From Oscillospiraceae bacterium (GTDB lineage: Bacteria > Bacillota > Clostridia > Oscillospirales > Ruminococcaceae), in contig CAAGEZ010000045.1 in the NCBI GenBank assembly GCA_900768995.1, positions 1-52,404 on the forward strand: 52,404 bases of DNA. Reading direction: 5' to 3'. The notes under the pieces were generated by a model. It was not told the origin of the DNA and searched no databases. It saw nothing but the letters and a program-made list of their open reading frames with translations. Shown piece by piece: positions 32,505 through 40,653 of the stretch. Made by a program: the position numbers and the translations under genes. The stretch's first letter is position 1. Every line of letters starts with the position of its first letter.

Positions 32505-33521
32505 ATGAAAGGTGCAAAGCGCTTTGTGACGGGATTTATTATCCTGCTTGTGCTGCTGACGGGCTTTGCGGCGGCAGGACTTTTCTATGGTAGCGTGAGC
32601 TTTTCCCCCGAAACGGTCATAGGCATTCTTTCGGGTGCGGAAAAGGGTACAACAGCCGCAAATATCATACTTTCCATACGTCTCCCACGTGTCCTTGCGG
32701 CAATTATCCTTGGCGGCGGGCTTGCGGTCTCGGGATATCTCCTCCAGACCTATTTTGCAAACCCCATTGCAGGCCCATTCGTACTGGGAATATCATCGGG
32801 AGCAAAGCTTGCGGTGGCTATGGCAATGATACTTTTTCTGCAAAACGGCATTTACCTGTCCTCAGCCGCACTTATCGCCGCAGCATTTGCAGGCTCAATG
32901 CTGTCAATGGGCTTTATAATCGCCGTGTCCTCACGGATAAAGCGAAGCTCTATGCTTATCGTCAGCGGCGTTATGATAGGATATATCTGCTCGGGCATAA
33001 CAGACCTTGCTGTGGCTTTTGCGGACGATTCCAACATCGTCAATCTCCACAGCTGGTCAATGGGCAGCTTTTCGGGCATTGACGGGGACGATGTAAAGGC
33101 ATTTGCTCCCGTTATCCTCCTGTCCCTCATTGCGGCATTTCTTATGTCAAAGCAGATAAATGCATACCGTCTCGGGGAGGTGTATGCCCAAAGCTCGGGA
33201 GTGAACGTAAAGGCGTTCAGGCTTGGTCTTATCCTTGTTTCAAGCCTGCTTTCGGCGGCGGTAACGGCATTTGCTGGGCCTGTTTCCTTTGTGGGCATAG
33301 CAGTGCCCCATCTGATAAAAAAGCTTTTCGGCACGGCTGACCCACGAATAATGATCCCCGCATCATTCTTGGGCGGCGGAGTGTTCTGCCTGATGTGCGA
33401 CCTGCCCGCAAGGATACTTTTCGCCCCCACGGAGCTGAGCATAAGCTCGGTAACGGCGCTTGTGGGAGCACCTGTGGTCATTATGATAATGGCGGGACGG
33501 CATAACACCGAGCACCAATAA
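32505..33521 (+). CDS. FecCD/BtuC-type ABC importer permease
   Basis: The 338 residues have eight to ten membrane helices, with family signatures ILSIRLPRVLAAIILGGGLA, SGYLLQTYFANPIAGPFVLG and AGPVSFVGIAVPHLIKKLFG. It would act as a homodimer that moves the ligand passed on by the binding protein. GGAGGGG precedes the ATG, 18 bases after the previous gene. Confidence 0.95.
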   Translation: MKGAKRFVTGFIILLVLLTGFAAAGLFYGSVSFSPETVIGILSGAEKGTTAANIILSIRLPRVLAAIILGGGLAVSGYLLQTYFANPIAGPFVLGISSGAKLAVAMAMILFLQNGIYLSSAALIAAAFAGSMLSMGFIIAVSSRIKRSSMLIVSGVMIGYICSGITDLAVAFADDSNIVNLHSWSMGSFSGIDGDDVKAFAPVILLSLIAAFLMSKQINAYRLGEVYAQSSGVNVKAFRLGLILVSSLLSAAVTAFAGPVSFVGIAVPHLIKKLFGTADPRIMIPASFLGGGVFCLMCDLPARILFAPTELSISSVTALVGAPVVIMIMAGRHNTEHQ

Positions 33522-33542
33522 AGCAGTGAAAGGAACGGGAAT

Positions 33543-34643
33543 ATGGACGAAAACGGACTGACAGCCGAAGATCTTGCGGTAGGCTACGGCAGAAACATTC
33601 TCATAAGCGGCATTGACATAAGCCTAAAAAAGGGTATGATTATCACCCTTATCGGTCCAAACGGCGCAGGAAAATCCACGATACTCAAAAGCATTTCCCG
33701 ACAGATATCCCCCCTTGGCGGAGCGGTGTACATCGGTGAAAGGGAGCTTCGGGAGTTTGACGGAATAAGCCTTGCAAAGAAAATGTCGCTGATGATGACA
33801 GGGCGTGTTGACGCAGAGCTTATGACCTGCGAGCAGGCAGTCTCGGCGGGAAGATATCCATACACAGGGCGGCTGGGAATACTTTCCCCCGATGACAGGC
33901 GGGCTGTGCGTGAGGCGATGGAGCTTACCGATGTGTCCGCTATAGGGGACAGATTTATCTCCCGGATAAGCGACGGTCAGCGGCAGAGAGTGATGCTTGC
34001 AAGGGCGATCTGTCAGGAGCCTGAGATACTTGTCCTTGACGAGCCTACCTCATTTCTCGACATACGCCACAAGCTAAAGCTACTTGACATTTTACGCAGA
34101 CTTGTCCGTGAAAAGAACATCGGCGTTATAATGTCTATGCACGAGCTTGATATGGCTGAGCGAATTTCAGATTATGTGATATGTGTGGGCGAAAAGGGCA
34201 TCGCCGCACAGGGCAGTCCCGAGGAGATTTTCTCAAAGGAGCGCATAACATCTCTTTACAGCATTGACAAGGGCAGCTTCGAGGAACGCTTCTGCACCGC
34301 CGAGCTTTCTGCGCCCGTCGGTGAGCCGAAAGTATTCGTCATAGCGGGGAACGGCAGCGGCACGTCAGTTTTCCGCAGGCTGCAAAGGCTTGACACCCCG
34401 TTTATAACGGGCATTATCCACGAAAATGACCTTGATTTTCCTGCCGCTGCTGCCCTTGCCGCAAGGGTCATATCCGAAAAGCCCTTTGAGATGATATCCG
34501 AAGAGCGGGAAAAGGCAGCTGTAAGGCTCATTGACGGCTGCGAAAGAGTCATATGCCCCCTTGACCGCTTCGGAGCGATGAACGAAGCCAACAAACGACT
34601 GAAAGAATATGCGGAGCGGACTGGAAAGCTGAAAGAGCGTTGA
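33543..34643 (+). CDS. FepC/BtuD-type ABC importer ATPase with C-terminal extension
   Basis: The 366 residues begin with an ABC domain: Walker A GPNGAGKST (38-46), signature SDGQRQR (143-149, with Asp in place of the first Gly of SGGQ), Walker B LVLDEPTSFLD (163-173), and switch His in MSMHELD. A further 110 residues follow the usual end (about 255-366). They start EPKVFVIAGNGSGTSVFRRL, a Rossmann-like glycine motif, and contain IIHENDLDFPAAAALAARVI. This extension is absent from ordinary BtuD and may sense a nucleotide or ligand. It is the last gene of the riboswitch operon. AAAGGAA lies upstream of the ATG. Confidence 0.92.
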   Translation: MDENGLTAEDLAVGYGRNILISGIDISLKKGMIITLIGPNGAGKSTILKSISRQISPLGGAVYIGERELREFDGISLAKKMSLMMTGRVDAELMTCEQAVSAGRYPYTGRLGILSPDDRRAVREAMELTDVSAIGDRFISRISDGQRQRVMLARAICQEPEILVLDEPTSFLDIRHKLKLLDILRRLVREKNIGVIMSMHELDMAERISDYVICVGEKGIAAQGSPEEIFSKERITSLYSIDKGSFEERFCTAELSAPVGEPKVFVIAGNGSGTSVFRRLQRLDTPFITGIIHENDLDFPAAAALAARVISEKPFEMISEEREKAAVRLIDGCERVICPLDRFGAMNEANKRLKEYAERTGKLKER

Positions 34644-34668
34644 CATAAAGCTCCGTTTGTGCTATAAT
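34640..34668 (+). promoter_or_regulatory. Promoter of the GNAT-DUF1015 pair
   Basis: TTGACA (34640-34645), a 17-base spacer, TATAAT (34663-34668), both perfect. The -35 box overlaps the stop codon of the ATPase gene. Confidence 0.88.
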
Positions 34669-34703
34669 CATAAACGAAAGATTAACCGAAAGGACTTGCG
34701 AAA

Positions 34704-35180
34704 ATGATAACATACAGAAAAGCAAAGCCTGCTGATATACCAACCCTCATCGAGCTTCGCCTCGGATATATGCACGAGACCCACGAGGACCTTGAACAGT
34801 CCGTTTTCGATGAAATTGCCGATAAATCCAAGGGATATTTTCAGGAGCACTTAAACCGTGACTGCGTTGTTTACCTTGCCGAGGAGGACGGAAAAACCGC
34901 AGGCTGCGTGTTCTTCCTGCTCATAAACAAGCCTGCCAGCCCCCTGTTCATCACGGGAAAAACGGGCACCCTTATGAATGTATATACACTCCCCGATTTC
35001 CGCAGACGGGGCATCGGTCAGCATCTTGTGAATATGGCGATAGAGGACGGCAAGGCGTGGGACCTTTCCTACATTGAGCTCCGTGCCACAAAGTGCGGCT
35101 ATCCTCTTTACAAAAAGCTTAAATTTATTGAAGACAAGTCTATCTATATGTCGATGAAGCTCAGCTTCACCGAGGAATGA
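34704..35180 (+). CDS. GNAT family N-acetyltransferase
   Basis: The 158 residues have the GNAT order: ITYRKAKPADIPTLIELRL (strand and helices 1-2), GCVFFLLINKPA, LMNVYTLPDFRRRGIGQHLV with the acetyl-CoA loop RRRGIGQ, and the last strand-helix YIELRATKCGYPLYKKLKF. The acceptor is unknown. GAAAGGA lies before the ATG. It overlaps the beginning of the longest DUF1015 frame and probably shares a transcript with that gene. Confidence 0.92.
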   Translation: MITYRKAKPADIPTLIELRLGYMHETHEDLEQSVFDEIADKSKGYFQEHLNRDCVVYLAEEDGKTAGCVFFLLINKPASPLFITGKTGTLMNVYTLPDFRRRGIGQHLVNMAIEDGKAWDLSYIELRATKCGYPLYKKLKFIEDKSIYMSMKLSFTEE

Positions 35181-35194
35181 AAGGAGATATTTTC

Positions 35195-36469
35195 TTGAAA
35201 ACATCATCAACAGCCTTTGGTGCAGCCAATATACTTCTCCCCGACAATACGGATATGAGCAAATGGGCAGTTGTTGCCTGCGACCAGTTCACCTCGCAGC
35301 CCGAATACTGGGAGGACGCCGCAAATATTGTCGGAGACGCCCCCTCAGCATTAAAGCTCATTCTCCCCGAAGCATACCTTGAAAGCGATGACTCCGAAAA
35401 GCGTATCGGGGACATCAGAAAGACTATGGACGAGTACCTTGCAAAGGGCATTTTCAAGGAATACAAGGACTCTATGATATACATAGAGCGCACCGACAGC
35501 ACAGGAAAGGTGCGCCGGGGACTTGTGGGAATGATAGACCTTGAGCAGTATGATTTCCGCAAGGGCAGCACATCTCCTGTGAGAGCCACCGAAGCCACAG
35601 TTGCCGAGCGTATCCCGCCAAGACTTAAGGTCCGCAGGGGAGCGGCTCTGGAGCTTCCTCACATAATGATACTCATTGATGACCCCGAAAAGACTGTTAT
35701 CGAGAAAATCGGTGAAAAGAAAGAGAGCCTTGAAAAGCTCTATGACTTCACTCTTATGAAAAACGGCGGCAGCATCAGGGGATATCTTGTTTCCGGCAAT
35801 AACACCGACATTTGCGGCAAGGCACTTTCCGACCTTGGCAGCAGGGAGAATTTCGAGAAAAGATACGGCATAAAGGACGTTCCCGTGCTCCTTTACGCAA
35901 TGGGCGACGGCAATCACTCCCTTGCCACAGCAAAGGAATATTACGAGGAGTTAAAGCGTGAAAATCCCGACAAGGATATGTCCGCTCACCCTGCAAGATA
36001 TGCCCTTGCGGAGATAGTTAACCTACACAGCGACGCTCTTGAATTTGAGGCTATCCACAGGATACTCACCGACATCGACACAGACAAGCTCCTTTCCGAA
36101 ATGACCGCAGAGCTTGGACTTACCGAGAATGTGACCGACGATATGCAGAGCTTTGAATGGGTATGCGGCGGCGTGTCAAAGACATACGGCATATTAAAGC
36201 CCACCTCCAACCTCACCGTGGGCAGCGTTCAGAGCTTCCTTGACGGATATCTTAAAGCAAACGGCGGCAAGATCGACTACATTCACGGTGCAGACGTTGT
36301 AAAGCGTCTTGCGGCAGCCAATGGCAGCGCAGGCATACTTCTCCCGGATATGGGCAAGGAGGAGCTTTTCCCCACAGTCATAAAGGACGGCGCACTTCCA
36401 AGAAAGACATTTTCTATGGGTCACGCCGAGGATAAGAGATATTACGTTGAAGCAAGAAAAATAAAGTAA
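35195..36469 (+). CDS. DUF1015 family protein
   Basis: The 424 residues match the DUF1015 family (a putative SerC-associated protein of anaerobes). Family motifs are VVACDQFTSQPEYWED at the start, RKGLVGMIDLEQYD-like RRGLVGMIDLEQYDFRKGS, ATEATVAERIPPRLKVRRGA and MGDGNHSLATAKEYYE in the middle. The longest frame starts with ATG 35177 inside the GNAT stop, but that ATG lies within the AAAGGAG site. The TTG at 35195 is 8 bases after the site and is taken as the start. The role is unknown; some members are found near serine or phosphoserine genes. Confidence 0.88.
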   Translation: MKTSSTAFGAANILLPDNTDMSKWAVVACDQFTSQPEYWEDAANIVGDAPSALKLILPEAYLESDDSEKRIGDIRKTMDEYLAKGIFKEYKDSMIYIERTDSTGKVRRGLVGMIDLEQYDFRKGSTSPVRATEATVAERIPPRLKVRRGAALELPHIMILIDDPEKTVIEKIGEKKESLEKLYDFTLMKNGGSIRGYLVSGNNTDICGKALSDLGSRENFEKRYGIKDVPVLLYAMGDGNHSLATAKEYYEELKRENPDKDMSAHPARYALAEIVNLHSDALEFEAIHRILTDIDTDKLLSEMTAELGLTENVTDDMQSFEWVCGGVSKTYGILKPTSNLTVGSVQSFLDGYLKANGGKIDYIHGADVVKRLAAANGSAGILLPDMGKEELFPTVIKDGALPRKTFSMGHAEDKRYYVEARKIK

Positions 36470-36483
36470 TGTGAGTATAGTAA

Positions 36484-36584
36484 TACTAAGAACCAATTAA
36501 AAACTGTACAAAAAATCTTCGCATAATCTTGCATATATGGATTATGCGAAGATTTTTTGTCTACAGTTTTATTGGTTATTAGTA
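36484..36584. repeat. Near-perfect 101-bp inverted repeat
   Basis: Two 45-base arms (36484-36528 and 36540-36584) pair with one substitution and four small indels; the loop is 11 bases. The inner 19 bp (AAAAAATCTTCGCATAATC) are perfect and end in a T-run on both strands, so this works as a bidirectional terminator between convergent genes. The outer arms (TACTAA, AACCAAT, CTGTA) go far beyond a normal terminator and suggest a miniature mobile element. Confidence 0.85.
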
Positions 36585-36586
36585 TA

Positions 36587-36623
36587 AAACTCCCGCTCTG
36601 CTGATGCAGAACGGGAGTTTTTT
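36587..36623. terminator. Terminator between DUF1015 and the Hsp70-like gene
   Basis: AAACTCCCG-CTCTGC pairs with GCAGAACGGGAGTTT (one mismatch, loop TGAT), followed by TTTTTG on the plus strand and TTTTAT on the minus strand. Confidence 0.8.
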
Positions 36624-36641
36624 GTTGATTGATCACTGCTG

Positions 36642-39506
36642 TCAGTCCAGCTCAACGGTCATTATCTTTCCGAGATATGTGTCAAAATTGATGCCGTTCT
36701 CGGTGGCGGCAACATACTGGAGCGTTCTGGGACCCGAAGCACGGATATATACACACGCCTTTTCATAGACCACATTCAGCCTACATTTCTTCTTCATTAC
36801 CTGTTCAATGGGCAGTGAATCGGTAACGGCCTCGGGCATAGGGGTGTAGTATATCTCAAAGGTGTCCTCATCGGCGTCAGTGAAGTTGTACCATACGTTG
36901 TAATCGGGCTTGCCTGCAAGGGTCATAGGTGCGTTTTCATCGGTGAGGATATTGAACCGTCCACGTTTGCTCTTGCCGATGAAATACTTGAAGGGTATCT
37001 CCTCTTCCTTGGCGCTGAGAGCCTTGCGCTCGATAACGCCGCCCTTTCTGCACATTATAAGACCGAACGCCACGCCTGTTTTTCCTGTGGGGCGTTCAAG
37101 GCTGCCACGGTGAGGGTCGATGCCTTTGCTTTCCATAAGGCTGTATGCCTCTTCCGTTCCGAGGGGAGGATAGAGGATAAATTCAGGCTCAGTGTCAGTG
37201 CCCAGAGCGGCTTTCAGCTTTTCACCGCCCTCTTTGGATTTTTCCTTGAATATCTCCGTAACAAGCCTGTTTTTGCAGGAATTTCCCGCAAGCATAATGT
37301 TCATTTTTTCGGGAACGGCTGCATTTGCAGAGCTGTATGCAAGGCTCATTGAAGCAAAGAAATTGTCGATGCCACGGCTGATGTTGTCCCTGATTATGCC
37401 AATAAGCTTTTCTGCGGAAACTTCAAGCTCAAAGCGGGGCAATAACTCACCGTTTCTGTCAAAAAGGTCAACGCAGATTATTCCACGCTCGAATTCATCG
37501 GCGTAGGTCTCCGTATTTTCCCAGATAGGTCTGAGATGCTCCATCATATGGCGCATATTTGCTTCGGCTTCCCTTGAACGTGCCACAACAGCCGCAGAGC
37601 CTGCAAATTCGGCGCAGCGGGGCGGCAGGGTAAAGGTTATGCCCTTTTCAGCGATTTTGCTGTAATTGTCCCTGAAAACGGTGACGGAAAGAAGCTCAAG
37701 GAGATTTTCGCCTCCAAGATATCTGTCGCCGCCGGCACCGTAATTTTCAATGGTGTAGTCGAATTTTCTCTTGTCCGATGTGCGGCATACGCCGAAATCA
37801 AAATCTGTGGTTCCGCCGCCGAAATCGAATATGCCGTAGTGAAATTCCTCGCCGTCATCGGGAAAAACGCCGTATTCCTTCAGGGCGCACACCGCATATG
37901 CCGCAGGCTCGCTCACAGAGCCGTCCACACGGAAATCCGCCATTATCTCCTCGTTTTCCAGCACGGATGGGGGGAGAGACTTCATAAGTCCTCTCTCAAA
38001 TGACGCAGTTATCCGCTCACGGACGCTTTTTTCAAAGGTCACGGGGAATGAGAGGTAATAGTCAAGGAATATGCCGTTTCGCATATTGTTGATGTAGAGA
38101 CCGATGTAATATGCATAAAGCTCGATAGGGTCAAGCTCCGCCGCTTCGCCGCTCATATATGGGGGAAGAAGATACTCGCCCCCTGCACGGTCGCATATCC
38201 TGAGGGGATAGCAGCCCTCGCCCGCCCACTGCTTTAAGTCGCAGAAAAAGGCATAGTAATCCCTGCTGGCGCTGTTTTTCATATCCGAATATGCCGTGTG
38301 GGATATGGGCAAGGTTTCCCATAATGTTTCGGGTCTGCCGTTTCGGGCGTTGTATTTTGAAAGGAATGTGCCGATGTCGGCAAATTCCATAACTGTGGGG
38401 TTTTCGTAATGCTCGGGTCTGCCTGCGTCAGCAAGCCTGCCTGTGCCTATCGCCATAGGGAGAGTGTGCTCGGAGGATTTCTGATATACCACAACGGTGC
38501 TCTTTGTGCCGAAATCAATGGCGATGATGCCGTCCCTGTCAACGTCGGAAACGGGGTCACGGGCAATGAGAGGCTCGGATATCTCAATTGCATAGGTCGG
38601 CTCGCTGCCGTCACTGCTCCATAATTCCCAGTGACCACGGTTGGGGTCTGAGAGCAGCTTTTCGTCATATGGGTCAATGTCCGCACGGCGTTTTTCGCAG
38701 TTCAAAAGGCTAATTTTCAGCGCCTTGGAAAAGTCCTCATCAGCCTTTATCCTTGTTACCGCAAGGAGAGTGTCCATAGAAAAGTCAAGACCGTTGACGC
38801 TGCCTGCGAATTTTCCTGCGGCAATGTCCTCGGAGAGCTTTTCGCAGTCAAAATAAATATGTCCCTCGGGGGAAAGACCCATATAGCTGCGGTCGGACTT
38901 GTTCAGCCTAATAAGGTCATAGAAGCTGTCCTCCTCGGCGGGGGTAAGACCTGCGGGCACAAGCTCCTTGTCCAGCAGCACCATAATAAGCTCCTCCCCT
39001 GCAAGGGGGAGCCCGTTTTTCTTGGTAAATCTGAGAGAGGGGATACACACAGCCTCGTGATGATTGGCGGTGTTGAAGCTGAAAATGCTGCCGTCGGCGG
39101 GATCGTATGCTTTTATCACGCCGCCGTCCTTGAATGCAAAAAGCTTTCCCGAAAATTTCGACAGCTTTTCAACCCCCGATGCCCTCAGCTCGGGGAGAGT
39201 CATAAGATTTCCGTCAAACCCCTCGAAGCTTTTGTTGAACTTCGTCTCCGCAAAGGAGAAGAAAACATTCTGCTTTGAGGGCTCGAAAACGTCAAGGTCG
39301 GGGAATATGCCGCTGACGGCGGTGTTGAACCATACGTCACGGTTGTGTATTTTAAGCCACAGTCCGCCCAGAGCGGAAAGAAGCTTTTTTATAAGAGGGT
39401 CGAAAAGTCTGACCTGTGCTTCAACAGTTTTGGGAATACGGCCGATCACCGCATTGGCGATATATTCCCGTTCTGTGGGGATCAGGCTTATCTTTTTTGT
39501 ATCCAC
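36642..39506 (-). CDS. Large Hsp70/actin-fold ATPase with N-terminal extension
   Basis: The 954 residues contain a full Hsp70-type nucleotide-binding domain in the middle: phosphate-1 loop IIAIDFGTKSTVVVY (327-341), LSFPVTFE (485-492), EPAAYA (533-538), phosphate-2 loop IFDFGGGTTDFDFG (559-572), GGDRYLGGENL (592-602) and the adenosine loop MLAGNSCKNR (738-747). About 325 residues precede it with no recognised family (a beta-rich module with VWFNTAVSGIFPDLDVF and others), and 130 follow it. There is no DnaK-type substrate-binding domain, so it is not an ordinary chaperone. It lies 18 bases after a coiled-coil protein gene, which may be its partner or exchange factor. The start ATG at 39506 lies after AAAGGCG. 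Confidence 0.85.
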   Translation of the reverse strand: MDTKKISLIPTEREYIANAVIGRIPKTVEAQVRLFDPLIKKLLSALGGLWLKIHNRDVWFNTAVSGIFPDLDVFEPSKQNVFFSFAETKFNKSFEGFDGNLMTLPELRASGVEKLSKFSGKLFAFKDGGVIKAYDPADGSIFSFNTANHHEAVCIPSLRFTKKNGLPLAGEELIMVLLDKELVPAGLTPAEEDSFYDLIRLNKSDRSYMGLSPEGHIYFDCEKLSEDIAAGKFAGSVNGLDFSMDTLLAVTRIKADEDFSKALKISLLNCEKRRADIDPYDEKLLSDPNRGHWELWSSDGSEPTYAIEISEPLIARDPVSDVDRDGIIAIDFGTKSTVVVYQKSSEHTLPMAIGTGRLADAGRPEHYENPTVMEFADIGTFLSKYNARNGRPETLWETLPISHTAYSDMKNSASRDYYAFFCDLKQWAGEGCYPLRICDRAGGEYLLPPYMSGEAAELDPIELYAYYIGLYINNMRNGIFLDYYLSFPVTFEKSVRERITASFERGLMKSLPPSVLENEEIMADFRVDGSVSEPAAYAVCALKEYGVFPDDGEEFHYGIFDFGGGTTDFDFGVCRTSDKRKFDYTIENYGAGGDRYLGGENLLELLSVTVFRDNYSKIAEKGITFTLPPRCAEFAGSAAVVARSREAEANMRHMMEHLRPIWENTETYADEFERGIICVDLFDRNGELLPRFELEVSAEKLIGIIRDNISRGIDNFFASMSLAYSSANAAVPEKMNIMLAGNSCKNRLVTEIFKEKSKEGGEKLKAALGTDTEPEFILYPPLGTEEAYSLMESKGIDPHRGSLERPTGKTGVAFGLIMCRKGGVIERKALSAKEEEIPFKYFIGKSKRGRFNILTDENAPMTLAGKPDYNVWYNFTDADEDTFEIYYTPMPEAVTDSLPIEQVMKKKCRLNVVYEKACVYIRASGPRTLQYVAATENGINFDTYLGKIMTVELD

Positions 39507-39524
39507 GGTAATTCACGCCTTTCG

Positions 39525-40235
39525 TTATAGGGTAACAACAGCTTTTCTGATGACCTTGCCGTTGGCGGCGGCAACACAGCCACAAAGCAGTACGGTTTTT
39601 ATCTTTCCCTGCTTTGCGGTGCCCGTGTTGTGATGAAGCTCCTCGTCAAATTCGTCTCCCGCCTTAACGTCTGTGAGCTTGTACACAGGTCGGGTAAATG
39701 TGGAATTGTAGCAGGAGAGCAGGTATGCATACAGCTCGCAGAGCACGGCAATGTCCGACTTTGATTCCTCGTAGCTGTTTATGGCAAGCTGTTCGGTGTA
39801 GTCTCTGAGGCTTTTCAGATTATCGGGAAGAACGCCGCAGAGGAATATGCCGCTCAGGGTATTGTTCTTGAATATCCCGCTCATCACCTTTGCGGAGGCG
39901 GGGGAAAGGGTCCTGTACTTTTCGTAGAGAGATATCTGCATAGCGTAAGAGCTGCAATAGCTGTTCAAGGTGTCCTTGCAGCGTTTGAGCTGAGAGGAAA
40001 GCTCCGCATTCTCGCTCTGGAGCCTGCCCGCTTCAAGCTCCAGCAGAGCAATTTTTCTGGAAAGCGATGCATTTTCCGCACTGAGGGCGGTGGTGTCATT
40101 TCGGGGAAAAAGCTCGGTCTGACCCTCGAGGGTGTCCTCCTCGAACTTTCCTGCGATCATCTCGGTAAGCTCCGCCTTTATGCGCTCGTCGCAGAGGGCT
40201 TCGGTAAATATTTCATAAAGCTTCTGGGGTTTCAT
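39525..40235 (-). CDS. Coiled-coil partner protein of the Hsp70-like ATPase
   Basis: Not recognised as a named family. The 236 residues have a coiled coil from about 50 to 90 (ALSAENASLSRKIALLELEA, then GRLQSENAELSSQLKRCKDT). A helical region with a hydrophobic strand (SGIFLCGVLPDNLKSLRDY) follows, then a C-terminal beta-rich part ending in KIKTVLLCGCVAAANGKVIR. A coiled coil followed by a beta domain is the GrpE layout, so a nucleotide-exchange role for the adjacent ATPase is plausible but unproven. It sits 19 bases after DUF4250 and 18 bases before the ATPase gene. Confidence 0.7.
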   Translation of the reverse strand: MKPQKLYEIFTEALCDERIKAELTEMIAGKFEEDTLEGQTELFPRNDTTALSAENASLSRKIALLELEAGRLQSENAELSSQLKRCKDTLNSYCSSYAMQISLYEKYRTLSPASAKVMSGIFKNNTLSGIFLCGVLPDNLKSLRDYTEQLAINSYEESKSDIAVLCELYAYLLSCYNSTFTRPVYKLTDVKAGDEFDEELHHNTGTAKQGKIKTVLLCGCVAAANGKVIRKAVVTL

Positions 40236-40254
40236 ATATCAAAAATTCTCCCGT

Positions 40255-40431
40255 TTATTTGAATTGATTTGTCTTGCTGTCGTATTCATAGTTTATTGCC
40301 CTGAGCTTTTCGCAAAGCTCGCTTTCGGATATGTCAATATCATCGCAGAGGGCTTCAAGTGAGGGGTATATATCACGGAGCTTCATATTTACAAAGCTCA
40401 GCAGCATTACAGGGTCATTGGGAATATTCAT
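40255..40431 (-). CDS. DUF4250 protein, 58 residues
   Basis: A small frame starting at ATG 40431 reads MNIPNDPVMLLSFVNMKLRD, continues YPSLEALCDDIDISESEL and ends EYDSKTNQFK. NDPVMLLSFVN(M/T)KLRD and the final YEYD..TNQF are the signature of the DUF4250 family of small clostridial proteins with unknown role. AAGGAGA precedes the ATG by 10 bases. It is the first gene of the unit with the coiled-coil protein and the Hsp70-like ATPase. A promoter lies at 40466-40494. Confidence 0.85.
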   Translation of the reverse strand: MNIPNDPVMLLSFVNMKLRDIYPSLEALCDDIDISESELCEKLRAINYEYDSKTNQFK

Positions 40432-40465
40432 AATATCTTCGTCTCCTTATATTACTTCACTCTAT

Positions 40466-40494
40466 ATTATACTCCATTTTATGACATTCTGCAA
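40466..40494 (-). promoter_or_regulatory. Promoter of the DUF4250/Hsp70-like operon
   Basis: Minus strand TTGCAG (40489-40494), a 17-base spacer, TATAAT (40466-40471). Confidence 0.75.
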
Positions 40495-40587
40495 GTGGAT
40501 TTTTAATTTACGGCGGAATTTATGATTTTTTATTTTGCTGTTACGATTTTTGGACAGGTGTGGAGGTATAATTGTGGTGATGGAGGA

Positions 40588-40616
40588 TTGAAAAAGATTA
40601 AATAATGTGGTATAAT
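40588..40616 (+). promoter_or_regulatory. Promoter of mcrBC
   Basis: TTGAAA (40588-40593), a 17-base spacer, TATAAT (40611-40616), 37 bases before the start codon. Confidence 0.75.
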
Positions 40617-40653
40617 AAAACCCAAAAGTTATTAATTTTTTAGAAGGTGTTCA

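Noticed and set aside
35351..35917. Minus-strand frame of 188 codons inside the DUF1015 gene
   Set aside because: Opposite a clear family gene, without promoter or ribosome site; typical mirror frame in this codon usage.
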